Assembly (NCBI GenBank): GCA_030525685.1
Contig: JAUNEG010000014.1
Location: forward strand, 1-64,000
Direction: 5' to 3'
From: Atopobiaceae bacterium
GTDB taxonomy: Bacteria > Actinomycetota > Coriobacteriia > Coriobacteriales > Atopobiaceae
DNA length: 64,000 nt
Below are positions 17,117 through 25,313 of the stretch, one piece after another. Position 1 is the first letter of the stretch. Each line of letters starts with the position of its first letter. A model generated the notes under the pieces. The model was not told the origin of the DNA. It did not search any database and saw only the letters and a program-made list of their open reading frames with translations. Made by a program: the position numbers and the translations under genes.

Positions 17117-18679
17117 ATGGCCGACACCATGCGTGGCGTGTACACCAACCTGACCGAGATCCGTCGCAAGGTCTTCAGCTCCGTGGCGAGCGTCGCCTAC
17201 GAGATGAAGGAGGACGACGAGAAGACCGTGCGCCGCAAGCTGCGCGACCTCCCGTATGAGATCATCCCCGGCGACGTGGCCACGTACCGCGAGTCGGTCT
17301 TCCTCGAGCGCGCCATCGTCGAGCAGCGCATCCGCCTGGCCATGGGCCTGCCCCTGCAGGGCGTGGACAAGCGCGAGAGCCTGACCGACGGCCTCGCCGA
17401 CGCCTCCGTCCCCGAGACCTACTACGAGCCGCCCCTGATCAACGTCATCAAGTTCGCCTGCAACGCGTGCGAGGACAACGTCTACCGCGTGACCGACGCC
17501 TGCCAGGGCTGCCTCGCCCACCCCTGCCGCGAGATCTGCCCCAAGGGCGCCATCACCTTCAAGGACAAGAAGGCCTACATCGACCAGGAGAAGTGCATCC
17601 ACTGTGGCATGTGCTTCAACGCCTGCCCCTACCACGCGATTCAGCACCACGTGCGCCCCTGCGCCGACGCCTGCGGCATGCACGCCATCGGCTCCGACGA
17701 GCACGGCCGCGCCCAGATCGACTACGAGAAGTGCGTCTCCTGCGGCCAGTGCCTGATCAACTGCCCCTTTGGCGCCATCGCCGACAAGAGCCAGATCTTC
17801 CAGGTCATCCAGGCCATCAACCGCGGCGACCAGGTCATCGCCGCCGTCGCCCCGGCCTTCGTCGGCCAGTTCGGCGGCAAGGGCAACGTCGACAAGCTGC
17901 GCCAGGCCTTCACCATGCTCGGCTTCTCCGGCATGGAGGAGGTCGCCGTGGGAGCCGACCTCTGCACCGTCCAGGAGGCCGAGGACTTCATGGAGGAGGT
18001 GCCCGAGAAGATCCCGTTCATGGGCACGTCCTGCTGCCCGGCCTGGTCGGTCATGGCCAAGACCGAGTTCCCCGACCACGCCAACTTCATCTCGATGGCC
18101 CTCACGCCCATGACCCTCACCGCGCGCCTGCTGCGTCAGCGCCACCCGGACGCCAAGATCGTCTTCGTGGGCCCGTGCTCGGCCAAGAAGCTCGAGGCCA
18201 TGCGCGCCTCCGTCCGCTCGGAGGTCGACTTCGTCCTCACGTTCGAGGAGATGGCGGGCATGATGAAGGCCCGCGGCATCGACGAGTACACCAAGCTCGA
18301 GGGCGAGGGCAGCTCCGACTTCGAGGTCGCCTCCGCCGACGGCCGCGGCTTCGCGGTCGCGGGCGGCGTGGCCAGCGCCGTGGTCAACGCGATCAAGGTC
18401 CTTGACCCGGGGCACGAGGTCAACGTCATGAACGCCGAGGGCCTGGAGAACTGCCGCAAGATGATGAAGGACGCCGTGAAGGGCAAGTACCCCGGCTACC
18501 TGCTCGAGGGCATGGCCTGCCCGGGCGGCTGCGTCGCCGGTGCCGGCACGCTCCAGGCGATCAACAAGACCGCCGCCGCGGTGCGCCGCTACGCCAAGAA
18601 GTCGCCTCACGCAAACGCCACGGAGAACGAGTTCCGCGACAAGATCCCCTCGCTCGAGTGCGAGGAGGACGGCAAGTAG
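17117..18679 (+). CDS. Monomeric [FeFe] hydrogenase (group B-like)
   Basis: A 520-residue iron-only hydrogenase that couples ferredoxin to H2 formation or uptake in the cytoplasm. Two 4Fe-4S ferredoxin clusters (CIHCGMCFNACPYHAI, CVSCGQCLINCPFGAI) and a preceding Cys-rich stretch (CNACEDNVYRVTDACQGCLAHPC) precede the H-cluster domain. H-cluster motifs are TSCCPAW (C306/C307), GPCSAKK (C354) and ACPGGCVAGAG (C468, C472). The double-Cys TSCCPAW form is that of group B enzymes rather than the TSCSPGW-type of group A, and no HydE/F/G maturases are in the window. RBS is GAGAGGGG. A GC hairpin (18702-18737) followed by TTTC may end the transcript. Confidence 0.93.
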   Translation: MADTMRGVYTNLTEIRRKVFSSVASVAYEMKEDDEKTVRRKLRDLPYEIIPGDVATYRESVFLERAIVEQRIRLAMGLPLQGVDKRESLTDGLADASVPETYYEPPLINVIKFACNACEDNVYRVTDACQGCLAHPCREICPKGAITFKDKKAYIDQEKCIHCGMCFNACPYHAIQHHVRPCADACGMHAIGSDEHGRAQIDYEKCVSCGQCLINCPFGAIADKSQIFQVIQAINRGDQVIAAVAPAFVGQFGGKGNVDKLRQAFTMLGFSGMEEVAVGADLCTVQEAEDFMEEVPEKIPFMGTSCCPAWSVMAKTEFPDHANFISMALTPMTLTARLLRQRHPDAKIVFVGPCSAKKLEAMRASVRSEVDFVLTFEEMAGMMKARGIDEYTKLEGEGSSDFEVASADGRGFAVAGGVASAVVNAIKVLDPGHEVNVMNAEGLENCRKMMKDAVKGKYPGYLLEGMACPGGCVAGAGTLQAINKTAAAVRRYAKKSPHANATENEFRDKIPSLECEEDGK

Positions 18680-18701
18680 GCGCCGGCTCCGACCGATTTG
18701 C

Positions 18702-18737
18702 GGCGGGCGGCGGGCCTCCGGGCTCGTCGCCCGCTTT
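18702..18737 (+). terminator. Possible terminator after the hydrogenase gene
   Basis: GCGGGCG near 18702 can pair with CGCCCGC ending at about 18733, with a smaller internal stem, and TTTC follows. Imperfect stem, modest T-run. Confidence 0.4.
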
Positions 18738-18782
18738 CGCATCAACCGAGGTCCTTCTCGCCCTCCCACCCCCTCCTCCTAC

Positions 18783-18887
18783 GGGTATGTGCACTATTTG
18801 AGAATTGATAAGGTGCCTTGCTATCACATTTCTGCTGGTAGACAAGCTGCCGAGAAGAACATCAGAATCGCAACAGTGCACATACCC
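18783..18887. repeat. 105-bp inverted-repeat element with 13-bp arms
   Basis: GGGTATGTGCACT (18783-18795) and AGTGCACATACCC (18875-18887) are perfectly complementary. The centre is AT-rich and carries GCCGAGAAGAAC. The right arm with its flank, GTGCACATACCCTGGAGAGG, is repeated directly as GTGCACAAACCCTGGAGAGG about 23 bases on, so the right end looks partly duplicated. The 332-base gap contains no gene. Confidence 0.7.
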
Positions 18888-18965
18888 TGGAGAGGGGAGT
18901 GCACAAACCCTGGAGAGGAGGGGCACGCATCCCCTTCCGGCGGAGATGGCGTCCGCGGGGAGCGC

Positions 18966-18971
18966 TATCAT
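18966..18971 (+). promoter_or_regulatory. Candidate -10 box for the nucleoid-associated protein gene
   Basis: TATCAT ends 40 bases before the chosen start. It overlaps the earlier in-frame ATG (18970), which argues against using that ATG as the start. Confidence 0.35.
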
Positions 18972-19011
18972 GGTGGACCGCAACCGACCGACGATCTCGC
19001 AAAGGGACCCC

Positions 19012-20058
19012 ATGCTCAAGGTAGACCGCGCGATCCTGCACGTCTTCGACTTCGACTCCGGCTCCACGTACCTCTCGGAGCGCCCGCTCGACCTCACGGT
19101 CCGCGCCACGCGCTCCTTCGTCCAGCGCCACCTGCGCAAGATCTCCGCCAACGCGGAGAGCCGCCACGGCGCCTTCGCACCGGACTCCGCCTTCGCCGCC
19201 GAGCTCCAGCGCTACCTCGCGGGGGAGCGCGAGTTCGTCGAGTTCTCCACGGAGATCGCGCAGTGGTTCTGGGAGGAGCTGCGCCGCACGGAGGACCTCG
19301 AGCAGTGCGACCTGCTCGTCGCGGACTTCACCGACACCGACGCCACGGGCGAGAAGGACGGCGAGGACGTCGGTCCCTCCTTCGACGGGCCGGCGGGCCG
19401 CAGGTTCTTCTCGGTCATGCTGCTGCCGCGCCGCCAGGCCTTCGTCCACGAGGTCGCCGGCGACGCCAACGACATCGCCCGCGTCGACGCGACGCTGCCC
19501 AACCCCTCGCAGAAGGTGGCGTCCTACCTGCTCGTGGACGCGGAGACCGGCGCGATCGACTTCCATGACAAGGAGCGCGCCGTGGGCGGGGAGCGTGTGA
19601 GCATCATCCCGGAGCGCTTCCTGCAGTGCACGAGCGGGGCCTCCAGTCACGAGGTCATCGACGAGGTCAGCGTCATCGTCCGTGACGTGGCGGAGGAGTT
19701 CGGCCTGGAGCCGGCGGTGGAGGCCGCCCGCGTCAAGGCCGCCGTGGCGAGAAGCGCCGACGTGGAGGAGTCCTTCTCGCCCGCGGAGGTGGGCCGCACG
19801 GTCTTCGCGGAGCGACCGGAGGTCGCCGAGCGCTTCGAGGAGCGCGTCCAGGAGGCAAAGCTGCCCGAGGAGGCGCCCGTGCGGCGCGGGGTGGCCAACC
19901 GGCTCACCCGGAGCCACAAGATCCGCACCGACACCGGCGTGGAGATCTCGTTCCCCTCCGAGCTTGCGGAGCGCCCCGGGTACCTGGACTTCTCGACGGA
20001 CGCCGAGGGGCGCATCACCATCACCGTGGGCAACGTCGCGCGCATCGAGAACCGCTGA
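19012..20058 (+). CDS. 37-kD nucleoid-associated protein (NdpA/YejK family)
   Basis: A 348-residue member of the nucleoid-associated protein family PF04245 (E. coli YejK/NdpA). Family features include the N-terminal AILHVFDFDSGSTYLSERPLDL, the FSVMLLPRRQAFVHEV core strand, ASYLLVDAETGAIDFHDKERAV near the middle and ISFPSELAERPGYLDF near the end. The protein is cytoplasmic and thought to bind DNA, but its role is unclear even in E. coli. ATG at 19012 (AAAGGGA upstream) is preferred over 18970, which overlaps the predicted -10 box. Confidence 0.82.
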   Translation: MLKVDRAILHVFDFDSGSTYLSERPLDLTVRATRSFVQRHLRKISANAESRHGAFAPDSAFAAELQRYLAGEREFVEFSTEIAQWFWEELRRTEDLEQCDLLVADFTDTDATGEKDGEDVGPSFDGPAGRRFFSVMLLPRRQAFVHEVAGDANDIARVDATLPNPSQKVASYLLVDAETGAIDFHDKERAVGGERVSIIPERFLQCTSGASSHEVIDEVSVIVRDVAEEFGLEPAVEAARVKAAVARSADVEESFSPAEVGRTVFAERPEVAERFEERVQEAKLPEEAPVRRGVANRLTRSHKIRTDTGVEISFPSELAERPGYLDFSTDAEGRITITVGNVARIENR

Positions 20059-20187
20059 GCGGCTCGGACGGGCCGTCGGGCGCAACTTGCCCCAAGGCTC
20101 GTGTGGGTCTCGTGTCCGAGCTGAATTGTGGCTAGAATGGTGCGGAGAGTTTCTCGAACGCAGCCGATTCACACACAAGGAGACTCC

Positions 20188-21366
20188 ATGTCCCGTACCC
20201 GTATCACCCCCCAGGACGCCGGCATCACCCCGCGCTCGGTCACGAGGCGCGACGCCCTGCGCCTGTTCATCGCCGCAGGCCTCTGCACCACGCTCTTCCC
20301 CGGCATCGCCTCCGCCGAGACCACTCAGGAGAAGCTCGATGCCGCCCAGCTGAGCTACGAGCAGGCCCAGGAGGAGCTCGACCGCATCGCCGCCGAGTAC
20401 GAGAAGATCGCCACCCAGCTCTCCACCACCACCGCCAAGGTCGCCGACGTCTCCGGGCAGATCGAGGAGAAGCAGACCCAGATCGACCAGAAGCAGGACG
20501 AGATCGACCAGAAGCAGCTGGAGATCGAGCACAAGCAGGGCATCCTCGGAGACCGCATGAGCGCCAGCTACAAGGCCGGCCCGCTCTCGACGCTCGACCT
20601 GCTGCTCTCGTCCGCGACGTTCGACGAGTTCACGAGCAACATCTACTACCTCGACAAGGTCACCGAGTCCGACCGCGCGATGATCGACGAGGTGCGCCAG
20701 CTCAAGGCCGAGCTCGACACGGACGACGACACGGGCATCACCAAGCTCGAGGAGCAGAAGGCCGAGCTCGAGGAGCTCCAGGAGGAGCAGCGTGCCCAGC
20801 TCGAGGAGGCGCGCGCCAAGCAGATCGAGTCCCAGGAGCTCGTGGACAACCTCTCCGCCGAGGTCCAGGAGCTCATGGAGAAGCGCGACGCCGAGCTTCT
20901 CGCCGCGCAGCGGCTCGCCCGGCAGATGCAGCAGGGCGGCGGCTCGCGCCCCTCCGGCGGCGGTGGCGGCAACACGGTGGTCTCTGGCTCCGGCTCGCTC
21001 GCCCGCGTGATCAACGCCTGCTACTCCACGCCCTCCCCGGGCAGCGGCCTGTGCGCGGCGTGGGTCACCGACGTCTTCCAGAACGCCGGCATCGGCTCAT
21101 TCTGGGGCAACGCCGACGACATGTACTACAGCTGGTGCGGCACGTCGCCCTCCAACGCCCGGCCGGGCATGATCGTCGCCGTGAACGTCTCGCCCGACAG
21201 CGCTGCCGGTCGCATCTACGGCCACATCGGCATCTGCATCGACAGCGGCACCGTGATGGACAACATCGGCTACATCCGCACGACGAGCCTCTCCAGCTGG
21301 GTGAGCCACTACAGCGCGCTCGCCACGCCGCTCTGCGGCTGGCTCGGCGGCGTCAAGCTCTCCTAG
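20188..21366 (+). CDS. Secreted PcsB-like coiled-coil protein with NlpC/P60- or CHAP-like hydrolase domain
   Basis: A 392-residue secreted protein. The signal region contains a twin-arginine-like TRRDALRLFIAAG and ends near ASAET. Residues about 40-260 are a long coiled coil rich in Glu/Gln/Lys (repeats such as EEKQTQIDQKQDEIDQKQ), as in PcsB/CwlO-type peptidoglycan hydrolases that FtsEX controls. A Gly/Ser linker leads to a C-terminal papain-like domain with the probable catalytic Cys in GLCAAWVTDVF and His in YGHIGICID. It is expected to cut peptidoglycan stem peptides in cell separation. RBS AAGGAGA precedes ATG at 20188. A strong terminator follows. Confidence 0.87.
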   Translation: MSRTRITPQDAGITPRSVTRRDALRLFIAAGLCTTLFPGIASAETTQEKLDAAQLSYEQAQEELDRIAAEYEKIATQLSTTTAKVADVSGQIEEKQTQIDQKQDEIDQKQLEIEHKQGILGDRMSASYKAGPLSTLDLLLSSATFDEFTSNIYYLDKVTESDRAMIDEVRQLKAELDTDDDTGITKLEEQKAELEELQEEQRAQLEEARAKQIESQELVDNLSAEVQELMEKRDAELLAAQRLARQMQQGGGSRPSGGGGGNTVVSGSGSLARVINACYSTPSPGSGLCAAWVTDVFQNAGIGSFWGNADDMYYSWCGTSPSNARPGMIVAVNVSPDSAAGRIYGHIGICIDSGTVMDNIGYIRTTSLSSWVSHYSALATPLCGWLGGVKLS

Positions 21367-21391
21367 GCGCGGTCCTCCAAGAGAAGTCCGG

Positions 21392-21428
21392 GACGGAGGC
21401 GGGCCTGCTCGCCTCCGTCTCTTTTCTC
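21392..21428 (+). terminator. Rho-independent terminator
   Basis: GACGGAGGCG (21392-21401) pairs perfectly with CGCCTCCGTC (21410-21419), and TCTTTTCTC follows. It ends the PcsB-like gene and isolates the nad operon. Confidence 0.85.
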
Positions 21429-21440
21429 GTCCAAGGTGTC

Positions 21441-21469
21441 TTGTCAGGTGTAAAGTTTGCTGTCATACT
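21441..21469 (+). promoter_or_regulatory. nadA promoter with possible NiaR operator
   Basis: TTGTCA (21441-21446) and CATACT (21464-21469) are separated by exactly 17 bases, a strong promoter for the nad operon. The -35 lies inside GGTGTCTTGTCAGGTGTAA (from 21435), with half-sites GTGTC/GGTGT that could bind the NiaR regulator encoded at the end of the same operon. The operator is inferred from context; I have not matched it to a NiaR consensus. Confidence 0.65.
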
Positions 21470-21497
21470 GGCGAGGTTGCCAACGAGGGGAGCGAGC

Positions 21498-22424
21498 ATG
21501 CTCACAGACGAGCTGCGTGCCGAGGTCGCGCGTCTCAAGGAGAAGCGCGACGCGGTGGTCCTTGCCCACTACTACGTTCCGCCGGAGGTCCAGGAGCTGG
21601 CAGATCACGTGGGCGACTCCTTCGCCCTCGCCAAGCTCGCGGCAACTCTGCCGTGCCGCACGCTGGTCTTTGCCGGCGTGAGCTTCATGGCGGAGAGCGC
21701 CAAGCTCCTCTCGCCGGACAAGACCGTCCTCATGCCGGACCCGTCCGCAGACTGCCCGATGGCGCACATGGTGCGCCGCGAGACGGTGGATGCCGCCCGC
21801 GAGCGCTTTGGCGACGACCTGGCGGTGGCGTGCTACGTCAACTCCACGGCAGAGGTGAAGTCGTGGTCCGACGTCTGCGTCACGTCCTCCAACGCGGTGC
21901 GCATCGTGCGAGCGCTGCCGCAGGCCAACGTCCTCTTCGTCCCAGATCGTCACCTCGGCAGCTATGTGGCGAGCCAGGTGGGCGAGAAGAGCGTCATATT
22001 GAACGACGGCTGCTGCCCCATACACCGCGACATCTCCGCCGAGGAGGTCCGCGCCCTCAAGGCAAAGTTCCCGGACGCGCCGGTGCTCGCGCACCCCGAG
22101 TGTGGCCCCGAGGTGATGGCGCTCGCGGACTTTGCCGGCTCCACCTCGCAGATCATCGAGGCTGCCGTGGCGGGCTCGGCGCACGACTACATCATCCTCA
22201 CCGTGGACGGCGTCCGCGGCGAACTGGAGCGCCAGACGACCGGAACCGGCAAGCGCTTCCACTTCCCGGCCACGCGCCCGACCTGCCCGGACATGGACCG
22301 CATCACGGTCGAGCGGCTCGTCGCGTGCCTGCGCGACGGCTCCGGCGAGGTGGGCCTGCCGCCCGTCGAGGTTGCCGAGGGCGCCCGCGCCGCGCTCACG
22401 CGGATGCTCGAGTTGGGGAGGTAG
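21498..22424 (+). CDS. nadA: Quinolinate synthase A
   Basis: A 308-residue 4Fe-4S enzyme that condenses iminoaspartate with dihydroxyacetone phosphate to quinolinate, the second step of de novo NAD synthesis. Conserved segments are LAHYYVPPEVQELADHVGDS, CYVNSTAEVKS, AHPECGPEV and the C-terminal TRPTCPDM; these three cysteines are the expected cluster ligands. ATG at 21498 is preceded by GAGGGGAG. nadB begins five bases after the stop. Confidence 0.96.
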   Translation: MLTDELRAEVARLKEKRDAVVLAHYYVPPEVQELADHVGDSFALAKLAATLPCRTLVFAGVSFMAESAKLLSPDKTVLMPDPSADCPMAHMVRRETVDAARERFGDDLAVACYVNSTAEVKSWSDVCVTSSNAVRIVRALPQANVLFVPDRHLGSYVASQVGEKSVILNDGCCPIHRDISAEEVRALKAKFPDAPVLAHPECGPEVMALADFAGSTSQIIEAAVAGSAHDYIILTVDGVRGELERQTTGTGKRFHFPATRPTCPDMDRITVERLVACLRDGSGEVGLPPVEVAEGARAALTRMLELGR

Positions 22425-22428
22425 CGTC

Positions 22429-23802
22429 GTGTCTGGCGAGAAGGACGGCGCGCTCGCTGCGCAAACTGGTGACAGCCCCCAATTTGCGGAAGCATTTGAC
22501 GGGGTGATCGACTGTGACGTGGTCATCGTCGGCTGCGGCGTTGCCGGCCTCTACTGTGCTCTCAACCTGCCTGAGGCGCTCTCGGTGGTCCTGCTCTCCA
22601 AGGAGGCCGTGGACCACTGCGACTCCATGCTCGCCCAGGGTGGCATCTGCGTCCTGCACGACCCGGGCGACTACGAGTCATTCTTCGAGGACACGCTGCG
22701 CGCGGGTCACTACGAGAACCGCCTGGAGAGCGTGGACCTCATGATTCGCGCGAGCCGCCCCATCATCGACGACCTGATCAAGCGTGGGGTTCGCTTCGCC
22801 CGCAGGCCTGACGGGGAGCTGGACTACACGCGCGAGGGGGCGCACTCCCGACCGCGCATCGTCTATCACGAGGATGTGACGGGGGAGGAGGTCACCACGC
22901 ACCTGCTTGCCTGCGTGCGCGAGCTGCCCCATGCGCGCATTCTCGAGCACACGTGCATGACGGACATCCTTGAGGGCTTTGAGGGCAGCGGCACGCGCGT
23001 GTGTCGCGGCGTCGTGGCCACGGGTCCGAACGGCGAGAGGCTGGAGGTCCGCGCGGACGCAACGGTCTTTGCCACCGGTGGCGTGGGCGGGCTCTACTCG
23101 AGGTCGACGAACTTCTCGTGCCTCACCGGGGACGGCTGCCGTATCGCCGCCGAGCATGGCGTGCTTCTCGAGCACATGGACTACGTGCAGATTCATCCCA
23201 CCTCGCTCTGGAGCGAGCGGCCCGGTCGCGCCTTCCTCATCTCCGAGTCCGCACGCGGGGAGGGGGCAATCCTGCTGAACGACGCCGGCGAGCGGTTCAC
23301 GGACGAGCTGCAGCCGCGCGACGTGGTCTCCGCGGCGATCTTTGCCGAGATGCGCAAGACGGGCGCGTCTCACGTGTGGCTCTCCTTCGAGCGGGTGCCC
23401 CGCGAGGTGATAGAGGGTCACTTCACACACATTCTGGAGCGCTGCCTCGAGGAGGGCTACGATATTCGCGAGCACCCGATTCCCGTGGTGCCTGCGCAGC
23501 ACTACTTCATGGGAGGCATTCGCGTGGACTCGGACTCCCAGACCACGCTGCCGCATCTCTTTGCCTGCGGAGAGACCTGCTGCAACGGAGTCCACGGCAA
23601 GAACCGGCTGGCCTCGAACAGCCTGCTCGAGGCGCTCGTCTTTGCGCGGCGGGCGGCCGACAAGATCATGCGTGACCGCTTTGCCGAGGACACCGCGGCC
23701 CAGCTGGCCGCTGCTGCCAAGGCGCGCTCCCGCTTTGTGGCGGGTTCGCGCGACGTGATCGACGTGGCGCTGCTCACCGGCGCCGTACCGGTCCCCTTTT
23801 GA
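22429..23802 (+). CDS. nadB: L-aspartate oxidase
   Basis: A 457-residue FAD enzyme that oxidises L-aspartate to iminoaspartate, feeding NadA. The dinucleotide-binding motif VVIVGCGVAGLYCALNL begins near residue 30. Catalytic-domain blocks HSRPRIVYHEDVTG, MDYVQIHPTSLW, SESARGEGAILLN and the C-terminal GGIRVDSDSQTTLPHLFACGE plus GKNRLASNSLLEALVF are all present. It starts with GTG at 22429 behind GGGGAGG. The first 28 residues have no counterpart in usual NadB proteins, and their DNA is largely a REP-like palindrome (22460-22488), so the extension looks repeat-derived. The flavoprotein is slightly short after the barrel, as in other small NadB forms. Confidence 0.94.
   Translation: MSGEKDGALAAQTGDSPQFAEAFDGVIDCDVVIVGCGVAGLYCALNLPEALSVVLLSKEAVDHCDSMLAQGGICVLHDPGDYESFFEDTLRAGHYENRLESVDLMIRASRPIIDDLIKRGVRFARRPDGELDYTREGAHSRPRIVYHEDVTGEEVTTHLLACVRELPHARILEHTCMTDILEGFEGSGTRVCRGVVATGPNGERLEVRADATVFATGGVGGLYSRSTNFSCLTGDGCRIAAEHGVLLEHMDYVQIHPTSLWSERPGRAFLISESARGEGAILLNDAGERFTDELQPRDVVSAAIFAEMRKTGASHVWLSFERVPREVIEGHFTHILERCLEEGYDIREHPIPVVPAQHYFMGGIRVDSDSQTTLPHLFACGETCCNGVHGKNRLASNSLLEALVFARRAADKIMRDRFAEDTAAQLAAAAKARSRFVAGSRDVIDVALLTGAVPVPF
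22460..22488. repeat. REP-like palindrome inside the 5' end of nadB
   Basis: CGCAAACTGGTGAC and GCCCCCAATTTGCG form imperfect inverted arms around a one-base centre. It aligns with the REP at 60357-60385 (same length and same GG-GACAG-CCCCAATT core). It codes for AQTGDSPQFA of the NadB N-terminus. Confidence 0.65.
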
Positions 23803-23822
23803 ATGGTGCGAAAGGAGAAACG

Positions 23823-24677
23823 ATGACCGATCCGATGATCCAGATGCAGATGGACGACCATATCCGCGCTGCGCTGCGCGAGGACATGCCCTTCGGCGAC
23901 GTCTCCACCGCCGCGGTGATGTCCGAGCCGCGTCCCGGCCGCGTGCAGCTCATCGCCAAGGCAGACGGAGTGATTGCGGGCCTCGCGGTCTTCTCGCGCG
24001 TCTTTGCGCTGCTCGACCCTGCCACGCACGTCACCGCCGATGTGGAGGACGGCGAGCGCGTGAGCGCGGGCCAGCACGTGGCAACCGTCGAGGGGGACGT
24101 GCGCGTGCTGCTGGAGGGCGAGCGCACCGCCCTCAACTACCTGCAGCGCATGAGCGGCGTCGCCACCTACACGGCTGGCATCGCCGCCGCGCTCGAGGGC
24201 ACGTCCACCACGCTCGTCTGCACGCGCAAGACCACACCCGGCATGCGCCTCTTCGAGCGCGAGGCCGTGCGTCTGGGCGGCGGCAGCCTGCACCGTTACG
24301 GCCTCTCTGACGGCGTCCTGCTCAAGGACAACCACATCGACGCTGCCGGTGGAGTTGCCGAGGCCGTGGCCATGGCCCGCGCCACGGCGCCCTTCGTTGA
24401 CAAGATCGAGGTGGAGTGCGAGAGCCTCGAGATGGTTCGCGAGGCCGTGGAGGCCGGGGCGGACATCATCATGCTGGACAACATGTCCCACGACGACATG
24501 GCTGCCGCGATTTCCCTCATCGATGGCCGCGCACAGACCGAGGCCTCGGGCAACGTGGAGGCCGCCAACGTGGGGCGCTACGTCGACCTAGGTGTTGACT
24601 TCGTCTCCTGTGGTGCCCTCACGCACTCTGCGCCGATTCTCGACCTCTCGCTCAAGCATCTGGAGGTCCTGGGGTGA
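23823..24677 (+). CDS. nadC: Nicotinate-nucleotide pyrophosphorylase (carboxylating)
   Basis: A 284-residue quinolinate phosphoribosyltransferase that converts quinolinate and PRPP to nicotinate mononucleotide. Recognisable blocks are EDMPFGDVSTAAV, LLEGERTALNYLQRMSGVAT, CTRKTTPGMRLFEREAVRLGGGSLHRYGLSDG with the substrate-binding Arg/Lys/His residues, LLKDNHI, and IEVECESLEM. ATG at 23823 follows AAAGGAG. The stop overlaps the niaR start by four bases (GTGA). Confidence 0.96.
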   Translation: MTDPMIQMQMDDHIRAALREDMPFGDVSTAAVMSEPRPGRVQLIAKADGVIAGLAVFSRVFALLDPATHVTADVEDGERVSAGQHVATVEGDVRVLLEGERTALNYLQRMSGVATYTAGIAAALEGTSTTLVCTRKTTPGMRLFEREAVRLGGGSLHRYGLSDGVLLKDNHIDAAGGVAEAVAMARATAPFVDKIEVECESLEMVREAVEAGADIIMLDNMSHDDMAAAISLIDGRAQTEASGNVEAANVGRYVDLGVDFVSCGALTHSAPILDLSLKHLEVLG

Positions 24678-25228
24678 GCGTCGGCTCCGGGGACGCCCGG
24701 CGCGAGAAGATCCTCGAGGCGCTGCGCGGCGCGGAGGGGCCGCTCTCGGGCGGTGCCCTGGCCGAGGCCAGCGGTGTGAGCCGACAGGTGGTGGTCACCG
24801 ACATCGCCCTCCTGCGAACGCGGGGCGAGAAGATCGTCTCCACGAGCCGCGGCTACGTCCTAATCGCCAACGACGCGCTTGCGCGACCCGTGCGGCTCTT
24901 CAAGTGCCGTCACAGCCCCGAGCAGACCGCCGACGAGCTCACATGCGTGGTCGACCTTGGAGGTCGCGTGGAGGACGTCTTCGTCAACCATCGCGTGTAC
25001 GGCAAGGTCTCGTCTGAGCTGGGCATCGGGAGCCGCCGCGACGTGGAGCGATTCATGGCCGAGCTTGCCTCGGGGGTGTCCGTCCCCCTCATGGAGGTCA
25101 CGTGCGGCTATCACTTCCACCACGTGAGCGCCGAGAGCGAGGAGGTGCTCGACGAGGTGGCGCAGGCCCTCTCTGAGCACGGCTACCTCGTCGCGCTCAC
25201 CGACTACGAGGCAGCCACGTTCTCCTAG
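24674..25228 (+). CDS. niaR: NiaR family transcriptional repressor of NAD synthesis
   Basis: A 184-residue regulator with an N-terminal helix-turn-helix (ILEALRGAEGPLSGGALAEASGVSRQVVVTDIALLRTRG) and a C-terminal 3H domain. The three conserved histidine regions are visible: CRHSPEQTADEL, VNHRVYG and CGYHFHHV. NiaR proteins bind niacin, with a metal held by the 3H domain, and repress nad genes. Its position as fourth gene of nadABC, translationally coupled to nadC, indicates autoregulation of the operon. GTG start at 24674. Confidence 0.92.
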   Translation: MSVGSGDARREKILEALRGAEGPLSGGALAEASGVSRQVVVTDIALLRTRGEKIVSTSRGYVLIANDALARPVRLFKCRHSPEQTADELTCVVDLGGRVEDVFVNHRVYGKVSSELGIGSRRDVERFMAELASGVSVPLMEVTCGYHFHHVSAESEEVLDEVAQALSEHGYLVALTDYEAATFS

Positions 25229-25243
25229 CGGGCATAACGCCCG
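25229..25243 (+). terminator. Possible hairpin after the nad operon
   Basis: CGGGC and GCCCG (25229-25243) form a short stem around ATAAC immediately after the niaR stop. No strong T-run; weak. Confidence 0.35.
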
Positions 25244-25278
25244 GCTGTCCCTGTCACGAACCCGTTGCCCCGATCGGG

Positions 25279-25284
25279 TATACT
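25279..25284 (+). promoter_or_regulatory. -10 box upstream of the membrane protein/amylase pair
   Basis: TATACT in GGGTATACTCC, 30 bases before the start codon. A -35 hexamer at proper distance is not obvious. Confidence 0.45.
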
Positions 25285-25313
25285 CCTCTCGGTTATCAGA
25301 AGGGAGGAGGCGC

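Noticed and set aside
18890..18930. A second mobile element right of 18887
   Set aside because: The direct repeat of GTGCACAWACCCTGGAGAGG has only two copies and no inverted partner of its own; it is treated as a duplication of the element end.
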